From Psilocybe azurescens (Eukaryota; Basidiomycota; Agaricomycetes; Agaricales; Agrocybaceae), in contig JAJIRX010000496.1 of assembly GCA_023853785.1 (NCBI GenBank), positions 310,001 to 374,000 on the forward strand: a DNA stretch of 64,000 bases, in the 5' to 3' direction. Below are positions 25,691 through 36,760 of this stretch, piece after piece. Position 1 is the stretch's first letter, and each line of letters begins with the position of its first letter. Under the pieces are notes generated by a model, which saw only the letters and a list, made by a program, of their open reading frames with translations, was not told where the DNA came from and searched no databases. Made by a program: the position numbers and the translations under genes.

Positions 25691-26361
25691 ACACTTCTGG
25701 TGTCTCTGCCTTGTCCAGCTGTGCTCACATACCAAGTAAGTAGACAATTCTGACCTAATAGATGATATAAATAAGTTCAGATAGAGAAAAGTACACATAG
25801 ATGACATAGAATAAGTGTAAATGTGGTATTAGCTAGGGGAAGATGGGTATACACATGAGGGTATAGGCATCCAATGGCTTAGTAACTCTAGATATGAGCT
25901 ATATCAATCTATATCTATTGGGAAATTATCCAGATATGCGACCGCTTTGACAATAACATAGTGATATAAACCAGACAGAGTAGTGCTTACCATGGGGCAG
26001 CAAACATTGCAATGTACATCGAATAAAGTGAGTAAAACACCGCCAATTTGTTTATTAACATGTATTACACTAATATACGTGCTTTAGCAGCCAAGATCTA
26101 TGATAAATAATGCCTCTAAGAAGCAGGAGATATTGGGTACCCATAAAGTTCGTATTTTGCACCTATTGCCCTTAATATTAATCATAAAATTAAAATAAAA
26201 TACTGATATATAGCTCCTGTTAATTGAAACAGGTTGAAAAAACACAAAGAGAATCGGAGCAGTATTTATGAAGATATTTTGAAAAGAGTGAGGTAAATAA
26301 CACGGAAATTGATGGCATTGATGGAGTGTCAAGTGTCTTTTATGAACTTATGATTCCTTCG

Positions 26362-26680
26362 AATATCAGTCATAAAATTGACATAAATGTGTAGATATGT
26401 AGCCTTTAACAATAGAAATAAGATACAAAAACCCGAAAGGAATTCATGCAAGAGGTGAGGAGATATTGAGAAAATAGCGTTAATAAAAGGACACATTGAT
26501 GATGTCAAAGATATACACTTAAATAGAAGTCAGTAAGCTTCCATCAATTTCGATGATTTTGGGACCTTTTTCGCTATATCTTTTATCACTTGCATGAATT
26601 CCTTTCGGGTTTTTTGTATCTTATTTCTATTGTTAATGGTTACATATCTACACATTTATGTCAATTTTATGACTGATATT
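26362..26680. repeat. Near-perfect inverted repeat (about 91-bp arms, 136-bp loop)
   Basis: Arm 26362-26452 (AATATCAGTCATAAAATTGA...) is the reverse complement of 26589-26680 with only a few mismatches. The left arm and its flank also resemble 26163-26340 as a diverged direct repeat of about 200 bp. It lies inside the TIR element and could form a long hairpin; it may be a nested MITE. Confidence 0.8.
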
Positions 26681-27139
26681 AGTGGAGCTAGGTGAGAAAT
26701 ACGCGATTTTTGAATACCTAGTTCTTCTCACTATTTAGACGCATTAGATACTCGTTTCTAGCCATTTAATAGCTATATTGTGATATATTATATCCTATTA
26801 AATGAAATGAAAGCATTCTCTTCATTTTATTTTACCTCCATTACTGTGTTTATGACCCCATGATAAGCACTATCCAGCCAGCTTCAAATCATTATATTCC
26901 TGTTGAAGCGGTCGCATTTTTAGCTTTTAAATGAATAAATACTGTTAGGGAAAGATCAAATACTTGATTGCTCTAGCCATAGCTAGCAAGCAGCCTCATA
27001 AGAATGCCTACCATCCTCCAGGTCTATTCTCTATCTAGACATGTTCTGCTATCTCTATGGCCAAAATGTCTCTTTAAATCAGTTTATAAATTTTATTAGA
27101 TTAATTCTAGATAATATATTTCTGTATATGTGCCATGAG

Positions 27140-27598
27140 CAAGGCTAGGAGTGCTCGGAATTACTCCAGGAGGAACACCTCCTTTTCTATGCCTAAATAG
27201 GGTGCCAGAGCACAATAAACACATTTATTACTTGATATACACATAGGAAAGTATGGGAATACCAAAAGGCAAGAAAAATTGAAAGGGGACACCGGAATAT
27301 TCATGCTCACTGTGTCCAACAGCGAGCACAAGGCAGCGGAACAGTGCCCAAAGTTGCCATCAACAGCCGACATACCATTTCTGGTATGATGACATCGTGG
27401 CACCATGTCCGGCATGTCAGTAAGCGGGCAGGGACAGTGGTCGGTATCCTCAGGGATAACACGCCGAGAACCTCTGCACAAGTCTTGACAGACATTCTTG
27501 GCGAGCAAGAGAAATCAGCAAAAAGCAGGCTAAATAGGTGGCACGTGAGTATCGGATCCTGCCAGCTAAGTAGCTTTGAACAGTGGGAATATTAGGTG
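27140..27598 (-). repeat. Right terminal inverted repeat
   Basis: Reverse-complement partner of 25205-25690. The ends match in CACCTAA followed by TTCCCAC after two or three differing bases. Confidence 0.75.
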
Positions 27599-27756
27599 TC
27601 GCCGCTATAGTAACATGTTCACATACTAAACCTTGATCAGTATTGCTGGGCGGCGGTAATCATGGAATGGGTTTTACAAGCATCATATCTCGCTTATTCT
27701 GCCATACATATATATAGGGATGTTGTTCAAACGTGATACTGACCATACCCAAAGCC

Positions 27757-28618
27757 ATGTCGGACTCCTTTTCTAATGACAGTGGATTCGACATATCCAA
27801 AATCGCAGGTAACTGCTCTGAAGAAACTAAGCAGCTCCTTGGTAACATCCGAACTTTTCTGCGGTTTGGTGGCAAAGAGGGGACCACGCGAATTTGGGGA
27901 CGCCATTCAGAGCCGGCTTAGGGTCACAGAGATGATAGTGAATAAAAAAGTGGAGGAGGAGAACAAGTTGGAGGCGAAAGTGGTCATGGAAATTGAAGTC
28001 CAAGAAGGTACGTGTTTGGTACACAAATTTGTGCCAGAGTTGTTCTATACTGTTGAGGTTGACCAGTCCTAGTATACTGACAAGCGCAATATTTTGTACA
28101 TCCAGATATGCTCAACCCAGGAGGCAATGTTCATGGGGGATGCTCAGCTTTCTTGGTCGATGTGTAGGTGGATGTTAATGAGTAGTAGGAGTGCTGGTTA
28201 TACTCAACTTTGAATGTAATGAACAGATGTTCATCGATCTCCCTCTATGCTATGATTCTGTCAACCCAAGGAACAATGTATATGACGGTGACGCAAACTC
28301 TTGACAGTGTATACCACTCTCCTGCACAACCGTGAGTCCAACAACATATACTTGGTGCAAGAATTCTACTGACTGCTATGGTTGCAAAGAGGGGGCACTT
28401 TACGTGATCGTAAATATCACTCTCACACTTGGTGCCAGATCTCACTCTGCCCGAACCGAAGTAAGTGTTGTTCTGACTCGTAGTTATTCAAACTTCCTGG
28501 AGTATCCTCATTTTCTCGTTTGCAATAGATTTGGAATGCAACAAAACATCGACTAGTCGCATCGGGTACCCACGTCAAGATGGTTCCTTCCCTCTCCACG
28601 TTGAACCAAAGCTATGAT
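27757..28618 (+). CDS. Hot-dog fold thioesterase, paralogue 3 (copy A2)
   Basis: Near-identical to paralogue 2: MSDSFSNDSGFDISKIAG, GGNVHGGCSAFLVDV, VYHSPAQPGDTLRI. Two differences change the frame. One extra base lies in 27887-27893 (ACGCGAATTT against ACACAATTC). CCTTCCCTCTCC near 28583-28595 has one C fewer than paralogue 2, so its own C-terminus would run on past the usual stop. Here the A-run has six A and keeps frame, unlike paralogue 2. Predicted acyl-CoA thioesterase; may be a pseudogene. Confidence 0.6.
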
Positions 28619-29809
28619 CTCATAAAAGTCATAAATTCATTGAAAATAAAAATTCAGAAGATTGGCAACAATTTGTATGTACAAAGCATCAAACGGCGTG
28701 GTCGGTGGAACCAGACCGCTTTTCATTTTTCTCTGCCTGAACTGAGTCTAGTTCCTTCTTGGCTGCATCTAATCCAATGCTCGCCTGCTCGAGCATGTCC
28801 CTCAACAGACCCAGCTCTTTCTCGTCCAATCCTTCCAAATTCTGTTCGGGCAGGACATCGCTTGGTGTCTGGTTCCTCTGAATCGATTTCACGATGGTGT
28901 CCTTGACAATTCTCCAGACATGAGTGTTGGTTGGAATCATCTCGTCCAGAACCGTTCTTGTGTTCTTTCCAGCTTGTAGAACCAGGGCAGAGAAGGTGAC
29001 GGCGCTGTCCATTTGGGGAGGTGTACTGTCCGGACTGTGGGCTTTTGAAGGAGGTTGTTGATGAGCAATTTCTTCTGCAGATCCTCCTGATCGACTGAGG
29101 CCAGATATGCATTGTACAGCCATGAGACGGCAAAAGTGGAGAGGAACATGATCTGTCCGAAGAGTTCGCCCTGAGGCACAATGAAAAGTTGAAGGAAAAA
29201 CTGGAAGGTCAGAGCAAGAGAAACAAGGTCGATGTCGTGATATCTTGACTCGCTCTTATATTGCAGATTAAATCGACCTCTTGTGATAGTACTAACAGTT
29301 TGTTTGCTCCCTTTCAGAAGAACGACATGTCCGCCCGGTGTTAAAGAGGATGCCGTCGCCTGGAGGAGAGTTTGGGGAGGAATTGGGTTGCACGATTTTG
29401 AGCTTTCCAGATCCGATGACAGTGCATGATATTCCATTGCAGAAGCATCTGAGCAGGATCGTTGAGAAGCAGAACCAATCCTTGAAGACTGCACAAGCAA
29501 CGGCAGCGGTGAGGCTGGCGGTGATGGGGATAATGCGTGCGGGGTTAAAAGGTGACAAGCCGTCTTTAGGAATGACTGGGTATCCTGGAAATTTGGAAAA
29601 TTCGTCGAGGTGGACGACCGTGATGTAGACATCCGAGGTCACGTGAGCCGCTGCTGAATAGTCAACCTCCAGGTCACTACAGTGACTTGTGAGCAAATAG
29701 GACAAATGCCCTGTCTTCTGGATATGAGTACCGGAATGTGCTCCCACATAGCGAGGGCCCTCCTTTCCGTCTAATTCCAGCATGCTGGTTGGGTCTATAT
29801 TTGCACCGG

Positions 29810-30480
29810 TGTGACAGTGGGTTCCAACCATCTGGGCCGAGCTGCCCGAGGGCGGATTAGATTAGATACTGTAGATTGCATCAGTGGCTGTGCACAGTTT
29901 GTGTTACGATTTCAAGTTAGAGTTACGCAGTGTGCGTAATCTAACCACCAATCGTTGTACAAGAACAAGTTCAAGTTTAGGTTGAGCAAGTAAAGCAGAG
30001 TAGATTCTCAAGAACTAGCTAAAGAATACAGTGGATGCTCCCTCATATAAATACTATGAACTGTACAGCTAGTTGAAATGAGATCGAATGTTCATCAGCA
30101 GATGTATATAAAAATAAGAGAAACAGATCGAGTTGAAACGAGTTTGAATGTTCATCAGCAGATGTATATAAGAATAGGAGAAACAGATCGAACGTTCATC
30201 AAAAGATGTATCATAAAAGATGGAAGTGAAAGAAAAGTTCATCAGAGCGTACGAATGATGTATCAATGATGTGAAGGATGACAAAGAGAAGGAAAAGAAA
30301 AGAAAAGAAAAGAGAAAAGAAAAAGAAAAAAGACCTGTCGTAACAGTTTGTGTGCTAGCGCGCTTTTGTAGTGAGAGAACAACACACTTTGCCCACAACG
30401 CTATACTGTGTGGCCGCTCGACGAGCATTCCAAGCCTTGCCAGACACAAGCTGCTAGGATAGGCCAGATTGGCCTACTCC
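29810..30480. mobile_element. Solo-LTR-like insertion (671 bp)
   Basis: Starts TGTGACAGTGGG and ends ...GGCCTACTCC(A). It is flanked by ACCGG on both sides (29805-29809 and 30481-30485), where A1 has a single ACCGG. If the last A belongs to the element it has the TG...CA ends of an LTR with a 4-bp CCGG duplication. It contains a TATA-like CATATAAATAC near 30043 and no coding frame. Inside are two to three tandem copies of a roughly 59-bp unit (30073-30200) and an AAAGA-rich microsatellite at 30290-30335. No related full element is in the window. Confidence 0.7.
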
Positions 30481-31052
30481 ACCGGGATAGAGCCCGTCCC
30501 AGATCCGCTGACCACACAAGTAGTCCATATCTCTTGGCGATGAAGTAGCTGCCTGGCGAAGTTGTACCAGCCAAACCATCTTTGCCCTCGTACCAGGTGC
30601 ACACTGGACATGGCCACAAAGGATTTTTGTCACCAAAAACCCACCAATACCGGACACGTCCAGGTTGAAGTCCGCATCTTTGAGAGGAATTTCTGGCATT
30701 CTTGCAGCAAGGGTCAAACAGAGGGCGGGATAGTCTGGAGGGGCCAAAAAATTTAGAGTTAGAGGACACTGGGCAAAGGAGGATCAGATAATCGCCACTT
30801 AGGCCCCATTCGGGATCCCGTTTACGACTCGGTTTGATCTCGGTTTCCCTGCCAAAATCGAAAAATTAACCAAACCTAACCAAACAGCCAATTTTGGCCA
30901 AAAACCTAACCGAATGTATGTTTGGCAACCCTCGGTTTGGGTTAGTCTGGTTGTCATAAATTGTCACATTCATTATCCCGCCCCTCCCACTCTGTTAAAC
31001 GTTGACAGCTGTCAACACAATATCTTTATATAATCTATATACCATATCTATC

Positions 31053-32175
31053 ATGCCGAAAGCTGCAAATGACCCCTCTGTGCCTCGAGCTTCCTGGAAT
31101 TCAAGCTGTGACTCAATGCTCGTTGAAAGCCTCAAAAAGCAGAAGCAAGATGGGAAGATGGGAAGTAATAGCAGCTGGCATAGCTCAGCTTGGGTGGAGG
31201 CTGAGAAGGATCTTACTGGAACTGAGACTAGTAGTGGTGGTGGGAAAAAACAGCTTTAAGTTGCCAAAACCGTTGGTCTGCTGTATGTGATCTATCCATT
31301 CTTGATTGTCCTCAACTAATTCCATTTTGGTGTAGCTTAAGAAGGAGTATGTTCAGGTGGCACAGCTCCGTGATAAGTCAGGTTTTGGCTGGGATGAGGG
31401 GCTATCTCTTGTCACAGCAACAGCTGAAGTGTGGGATGCACTTTTAAAGGTATGTAGCTCACTGTTTTCATATGTATGTAAACTGCTATTAATTCAATCA
31501 CAATTAATAGTCTGATCCAAAGCTTGCAAAATGGAAGAAGACTGCCTTTCCTCTCTATGAGAGTCTCCATGATCTTATCTATGGGACTGTTGCCACTGGA
31601 AAAGAGGCTTTCCGACCAGGTTGTGATTTCACTCCTTTTCTATTGTCACTGAGTCTGGTGAAGATGGTGATATGCTCCACCATACACCATCCTTTCAGGA
31701 TGACATGACAGATGATGAAGAAATGGTAATGTTTTTATATATAGTATTATCTATTACTGATAATACCTGCAGGCCATTACAGGTGCATCTGTTCCTCCTG
31801 TTCCTGTCATGCCATGGCAATCTGCTGTAACACCACGCAAACGTGCAGCTGATGCTAGCTTTGAATCTGCTTCATCAATTAAGCAGATTCGTGGGGCGTA
31901 AGCCAACAGCTGGCCATGCTATAACAGAGGTGGCATCTTCAGTGCGAGACCTTGCTACAGCATTTGTTGGCTCTATGGGCTCTACTTCAACTCCTGAAGG
32001 TAAGACTGCTATTCAAATGCTTGAAGAAGATGATGACCTTTCTGAAGACAAGAAAATTGATGCAATCCAGCTCTTTCGAAAGGACTCAACAATTGCACAA
32101 TCATATCTTTCCATCAGGAAGAAGGATACCCGTACTCGCTATATTCAAAGGGAATTAGCCACAGCCAAGATGTAA
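31053..32175 (+). CDS. Myb/SANT-like DNA-binding protein of the Harbinger element
   Basis: The second protein of PIF/Harbinger elements, thought to bind the transposon ends and help the transposase enter the nucleus. The N-terminal SANT-like domain has ASWNSSCDSMLVESLKKQK, HSSAWVEAEKDL, LSCQNRWSA (third helix) and GFGWDEGLSLVTATAEVWDA, then KWKKTAFPLYESLHDLIYG. The C-terminal half is acidic, with VTPRKRAADASFES and KTAIQMLEEDDDLSEDKK. Introns at about 31286-31335, 31451-31511 and in the 31620-31775 area. The A-run at 31246-31251 is one base short, which shifts the frame just before SCQNRW. TATA-like TTTATATAATC lies about 30 bp before the ATG. Confidence 0.75.
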
Positions 32176-32191
32176 TTTTTGGTATATTCAA

Positions 32192-32334
32192 TTTTTTATT
32201 TTTCATCTTTATTGTCCAACTCGTATGTCGCTCATTCAATCCCTTATTTTTCATCTTTATTGTCCAACTCATATATCACTCATTCAATTTCTTATTTTTC
32301 ATCTTTATTGTCCAACTCATATGTCACTCATTTG
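32192..32334 (+). repeat. Three tandem copies of a roughly 49-bp AT-rich unit
   Basis: Each unit carries TTTTTCATCTTTATTGTCCA followed by ACTC-TAT-TC-CTCATTCAAT. It lies between the ends of the two convergent Harbinger genes and may serve as their shared 3' region. Confidence 0.8.
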
Positions 32335-32429
32335 TTTATAACCGATGCTATTATCATATGATAACTATACCATTCATTTTCACTATCTGATTCTATTATC
32401 ACTTGATAATTATACCATGTTTCTATTCT

Positions 32430-33859
32430 TTAACTCTTCAGCATATTGATCCCACATAGCTTTTGCAATTCCATCTCTTTTGCACTTGCACGATCCTTTT
32501 CTGCCTGAGAAATATATCCTCCAAGGTTCTCTGGTGTTGGTGGTATCTCGTGTGGCTGCCTGTAGGACATTTCCTCACTGTCAGAATCATCACCATTGTC
32601 ACCCTCCTCTCTTGCAAGATCATCTGGATCATGGACATGGACAAAATTGTGAAGAGCTGCAATTGCACCAGGGATTTTTGCTTGAGTGTGTATGCTGTAT
32701 TCTGCTGCAGCTGCCATTAATTTGAAACGGCGTTTACAGACACCAAAAATGTGTTCAATCACATTGCAAAGTGAGGCATATCGAAGATTGAAAAGCTCTT
32801 TGTAATTTGCAGGTCTTTTAAAAGATATACCATAAGAAAATTTAATAAAGTAAAGCAATAAATTCTCACCGTAGAATTGGCTTGCTCCCACTCCTTTAGA
32901 TGGTATCTCACACCACGATAAGGCACAAAAGAGCATCACAGAGTGGAAACCCAGCATCTGCCAGGTAGTATGTACCTGGTTCAATGACAAAGTCTGTGCG
33001 TCGAGCACTTTCAAAAATGCAGGAATCTGCAGCGCTGCCCTCCCATCCAGCTAATATATAGCAGAACTACAAAGAGAAAAGACATGCAGCAAGTAGATTG
33101 GTGGAAATAAAGCCTTTTCTACTCCGGAATCTGGCCATGTTGTGCTTTGAGACAAAAGCATGAAGAAGGGAGCCATCCACTGCACCACGGCACTCTGAAA
33201 AGAATGGAAAGAACTTTCCATTATCTTGAATTTCAGATGGTACCACATTGACTGGTAGACGGACATAAGTACTGTAAAATTCCTTGGAAGCAAGCATGTT
33301 GAGGATACAGTGAAAACATCTGTATTACCATGAGTATTGTATATCTGAAGCCAAAATTGTACTGGACATACTTTGAAATTGTTTCTCCACTGTGTTGAAA
33401 CCGCTCTTGCATTTCTGTATTAGATAGGCCTGTGCGTGCAATACGAAGAAAAATTGCAAGCTGCTCCTCTGATGACACATGCTGTGTTGACCGCAGACCA
33501 GCTTTTTCTTCCCAAGTCCCTGAGAAGTTTACGGAAGACCAATTGGTTCATGCCCATTTGCCTGCAAAAACGGAGGGGATGACCTGTTTCAAGATGTAAA
33601 ATTGAAAATTCAGACATACTTCCAGCTCCAAAAATAAGTTTACACACCAGATAGAAGTTCCTCAAGCCACTTCTGCCCAGTCTGTGCCGAGGTATGCATG
33701 GGCTTCTTAATGCTGTGGACTTCAGCATGTCCAAGCACAGAAATGACCCCAGAAATTGCTCCAAGTAAGCATAGGGCTGCTTTTTTATGCTTTTGTTCAC
33801 GGATTTGATGAGATGAAGGACTTTTATGAGTGTTATTCTGATGTTGTATGTTTACCATT
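32430..33859 (-). CDS. PIF/Harbinger transposase (DDE superfamily, HARBI1-like)
   Basis: Cuts and pastes the element. On the minus strand: N-terminal start near 33857 (MVNIQHQNNTHKSP), helical HTH-like part with SSEEQLAIFLRIARTGLSNT and MQERFQHSGETISKYV, then the catalytic core GAVDGSLLHAF (first Asp), YYLADAGFPLCDALL (second Asp) and NVIEHIFGVCKRRFK (Glu). The C-terminus EEMSYRQPHEIPPTPENL is acidic. Introns fall near 33649-33620, 33371-33300, 33063-33050 and 32900-32820. The frame slips by one base in the run TTTTT at 33504-33508 (plus-strand letters). All three catalytic acids are present, so the element may have been active recently. Confidence 0.85.
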
Positions 33860-34489
33860 GTCAGATGAGGGCTTAGAACCAATATAATAGCAGTGAAAAT
33901 GAAGAATGAGTGTTATCTGATTAATCTAGAGAGCCATTTTATGCGTGTTACTCCGTGTGACCATAATGTGACCAACCGATCAAAACCTGTCATGTCGGTT
34001 TGTGACAACCTTAACCATAACCAAACCAACCTTAACTGACAAAAACTGGGATCCCGAATGGGGCCTTACTAGGTGAAGGTTCGGTCGGAGGGGACAAGAA
34101 GACATCCTCGAGTCAAGAATTTATATCGCCAGATTGTCATCAGGCACCTGCCTGAACTTCTTTGACAGTTATGTAAATTGGAGTAAGAATTTAACAACGG
34201 CACACTACATAGTATCAATTATTATTACATATTAAAGATTTCAACCTTGAACTGAACCAAAAGAAGCTGCCAGTGACGCACCATGCTGCAGAACCGAACA
34301 GCACCATGACAGAATTTCAGTTTAAGGGATGGAAAGGAGTGTTCTTTAACATTGCAGGAAAGTGGTTGCGGCACAAGCCTGAGAAAACATCTGTTGGCCG
34401 GTCTATATTCCGTTGTTGTGTTCTTCCTTTTCATTAATTGACAGGTCCCCACTCGAGCAAACCCTGCAGACATGTGAGGTCTCGACCGG

Positions 34490-34583
34490 AAATAAACATG
34501 CGGTGAAACAGAACACCAGACAGTTTAGGTGTTTCCACAGACATCAGTCTTCTTGATAAAGTCAAACAACATTTACTGGCTGC
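34490..34583. repeat. First copy of a short A2 segment repeated at 47183-47279
   Basis: GTTTCCACAGACATC and its flanks occur once in A1 (about 14355-14450) but twice in A2, on both sides of the 12.6-kb insertion. The two A2 copies differ from each other as much as from A1. Confidence 0.65.
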
Positions 34584-34744
34584 AGAATATTTATAAGCCT
34601 CGACTACGGAAGCAGTGCTAGCAAAGTATGAGACTTATTGGACTTGAAGCAAGCTGGCAACTTGAAGGGGAAGATTAGTGAACTAATTGAATTATTGACT
34701 ACAGAGCTTTTTAACATTAATTAGAAATTGGTAGGGGTAGATAT

Positions 34745-34965
34745 GGATAAAACTATAGAGAAACCCCCATTTTGCATGGTCAACTCAAAGTTTCAGTGGC
34801 TGCCATGTGATACTGGGCACTGTCAGCAGTGACTATGGTCACATCTCTCTGTGATGCATTCCGGCGCCTCTGCACCAAATCACCTGTCCGGTATCATTAA
34901 GCAAACTATCAACCCCCTTTCTCCTGGAGAAACCCTGAGAAAGGGGGTTTCCTATAGTTTTATCC
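34745..34965. mobile_element. Putative MITE (221 bp)
   Basis: Ends form inverted repeats: GGATAAAACTATAGAGAAAC at 34745 and GTTTCCTATAGTTTTATCC at 34965, with one or two mismatches. No coding capacity. A clear target duplication is not visible. There is another short palindrome at CTCCTGGAGAAACCCTGAGA near the right arm. Confidence 0.55.
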
Positions 34966-35118
34966 TCCGGGTAGGTACTTGTATATAACTGAGACATAAT
35001 CAAGACCACTGGTTTGCAAAGCTGCTGAGTGACGTCAGTGGTTGTCACAGTCCATCAAAATCGGCTGCACTGTCTCACACATAGATCACATAGCGGAGCT
35101 TAAATTGTACAATATAAA

Positions 35119-36464
35119 ATATGGACAAGAATCCAATTACGCTCAATCTTGAACCTACTGGCAAAGTGCAAATGGCCGCCACTACAACTCAGACCGCTGT
35201 TACTCCTCAGGCTGCCACTACCACTGTTATCGTTACTCAGGCCACTATTCTGACTCAGGCCACCACCACCACTCAGGTCTGACTTCCAATTCAAAATTTC
35301 TACGTAACAGCCCACTACACAGAGGCCTCCCTAACCATCTGAATGTGTTTCTCTGGAAATACCACCCTTCGAGATGTCCGCCACCAGGCTGCTGATCGAT
35401 TGGTGATGCATCTGCACCGTATCGCACCACCTATCGAACGACCTAGATCTGGATCACTTTGCGGTAATCTTAGCCTCTGGTAATTTTTTATATTTTCCCT
35501 ATAGTCCCCTCGCGTTAATGACACCTAGATCAAAACAGTTTTATGACCTACTCAGAAGATGACAATACCTTGCTGGCAGACATCAGCAGCAAACAAGCCG
35601 GAATTCATGCCATTGTCCCATCCAAACGAACAGCACTAGCGGCTGATGTAAATGCACCATCGTCATTGGTATCTGAACAGCCAACATATCTCACTGATCC
35701 GCTGGTCTCATCTTGGGACGTTCGAATGGATCAGATAAACACTATGATGGAGAGGTTAGAAAGGCAGTTCCAGTTGGAGAAGGCGAAGCAGGACGTTGAG
35801 CGAGAGAGCTGGAAGAAAGAGATGAAAGATCTGTTAGCTGTGGAGGAGGCAAAGCAGGACGTTGAGCTGAGAGAGCTGGAAGAAAGAGATGAAAGATCTG
35901 TTAGCTGTGGAGCAGGGAGAACGCATGGATCACTCAGAAAAAATCGGCGAACATATGGACACAGTTGAGGATTGGGCAGTCTCTCAGGTATGTTAATTCT
36001 CATTATTTTTGCTACTAGTAATGGCTGATGCACTGATAATCTATACAGGATTCTACTTTGCTCGATCACATACGATTTCGCAACCTTCTTGATGCAGGTC
36101 AGAAAAACTTGCCTGGAAGGCCGGACTTGCCAAGCCCAATGACCCAAACTCATCCATGATCTAGCGAGCCGCATTGAACGGAAAGGGCAACGCAAAACAG
36201 CCAGACAGTGTGCGTCTCAGCAATGCTTATAGTCTCTTGGCTGGATCACCCTTGGGACGAGGTAAAGACCCTGATTAGCAACAACAATGCCATGGAACTG
36301 CTCACACAGAGGAGGTAATATATTCGGGAGCAAGGTAATAGGGTCGCACATGGTGCTGTGGCTCATGGGTCTTTGAAGGGAGCTGTTGACCATAGCTTAA
36401 ACCACGACCACAGCAGAATGTTAGCTATTCTTGAGTTCGTTTCTCCTACGCCTTCCAACTAGTG
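35119..36464 (+). pseudogene. Degraded gene with Thr/Gln-rich start and duplicated coiled-coil segment
   Basis: Not recognised. A short frame at 35121-35282 reads MDKNPITLNLEPTGKVQ and then Thr/Gln-rich. After a probable intron, 35543-35968 encodes a charged segment with DVRMDQINTMMERLERQF, followed by two tandem copies of a 66/67-bp unit (35777-35845 and 35846-35914) that each code KQDVE-RE-W/L-E. The second copy has one extra base, so the frame changes to KKEMKDLLAVEQGER only if this is ignored. Further pieces (LLDHIRFRNLLDAGQK; LSNAYSLLAGSPLGRG; REQGNRVAHG) follow to about 36462 with TAG stops between them. Coiled-coil protein remnant. Confidence 0.45.
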
Positions 36465-36760
36465 TTTTTTCTTTTTACAAACTTGTATGCACCTTTCATG
36501 TGAATAAGAACCTAGATTATGTCTGACATACATACACTACTTTTAAGTACAAAAATTGTGGGATATCAGTTTGCTAGAAGCATCAGTGAGTGATCCGAAT
36601 CCAAATTTGACATCACATGTATAGTACCTTAACCGCAATAATTAAGCTAAGGTGAGGAGCCCAGAGCTTGGACCGCAACCCTTTCTACTTCTTGCCAGCG
36701 AACTTGCAATGAGGCATAAACATATCCTATGGCCCTGAAGACACACCATACTAGTGCACT

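Larger units (their letters stand above)
25205..27598. mobile_element. 2.39-kb element with long terminal inverted repeats at the A1/A2 junction
   Basis: Begins CACCTAAGGTTCCCAC at 25205 and ends ...GGGAATATTAGGTG at 27598, so both ends read CACCTAA inward. Homology between the arms continues for nearly 500 bp (for example both carry GCCACCTA-TTAGCCTGCTTTT and, further in, GCTGTTGATGGCAA and TGTGTTTATTG). The inside is AT-rich and has no transposase that I can find, so it is non-autonomous or decayed. No clear target duplication is visible (flanks CGTGAACCGG and TCGCCGCTAT differ). The superfamily is not identified. Confidence 0.8.
30802..34065. mobile_element. PIF/Harbinger DNA transposon (3264 bp, apparently complete)
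   Basis: Terminal inverted repeats GGCCCCATTCGGGATCCC (30802-) and GGGATCCCGAATGGGGCC (-34065), flanked by TTA on both sides (30799-30801 and 34066-34068), the target preference of PIF/Harbinger. The A1 copy has an uninterrupted sequence at this site. It carries the two genes typical of the superfamily, convergently arranged: a Myb/SANT-like protein (+) and a DDE transposase (-). Confidence 0.95.
28689..34110 (-). pseudogene. Membrane-protein gene of A2, broken by two insertions
   Basis: Copy of 12494-13967. The pieces are 34066-34110 (first exon), 30481-30798 (start of exon 2 and the intron) and 28689-29809 (rest). The Harbinger element sits at the exon 1 splice donor and the solo-LTR-like element in the coding exon, in the codons just before NIDPTSMLELDGK. 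Several one-base indels also break the frame (for example GACGGCGCTG near 28998 and GGCGAAGTTG near 30556). Confidence 0.9.

Noticed and set aside
25383..25739. Cys-rich open frame in the TIR element, similar to the frame at 27161-27508 on the other strand
   Set aside because: The likeness comes from the inverted repeat; there is no start context or transposase motif.
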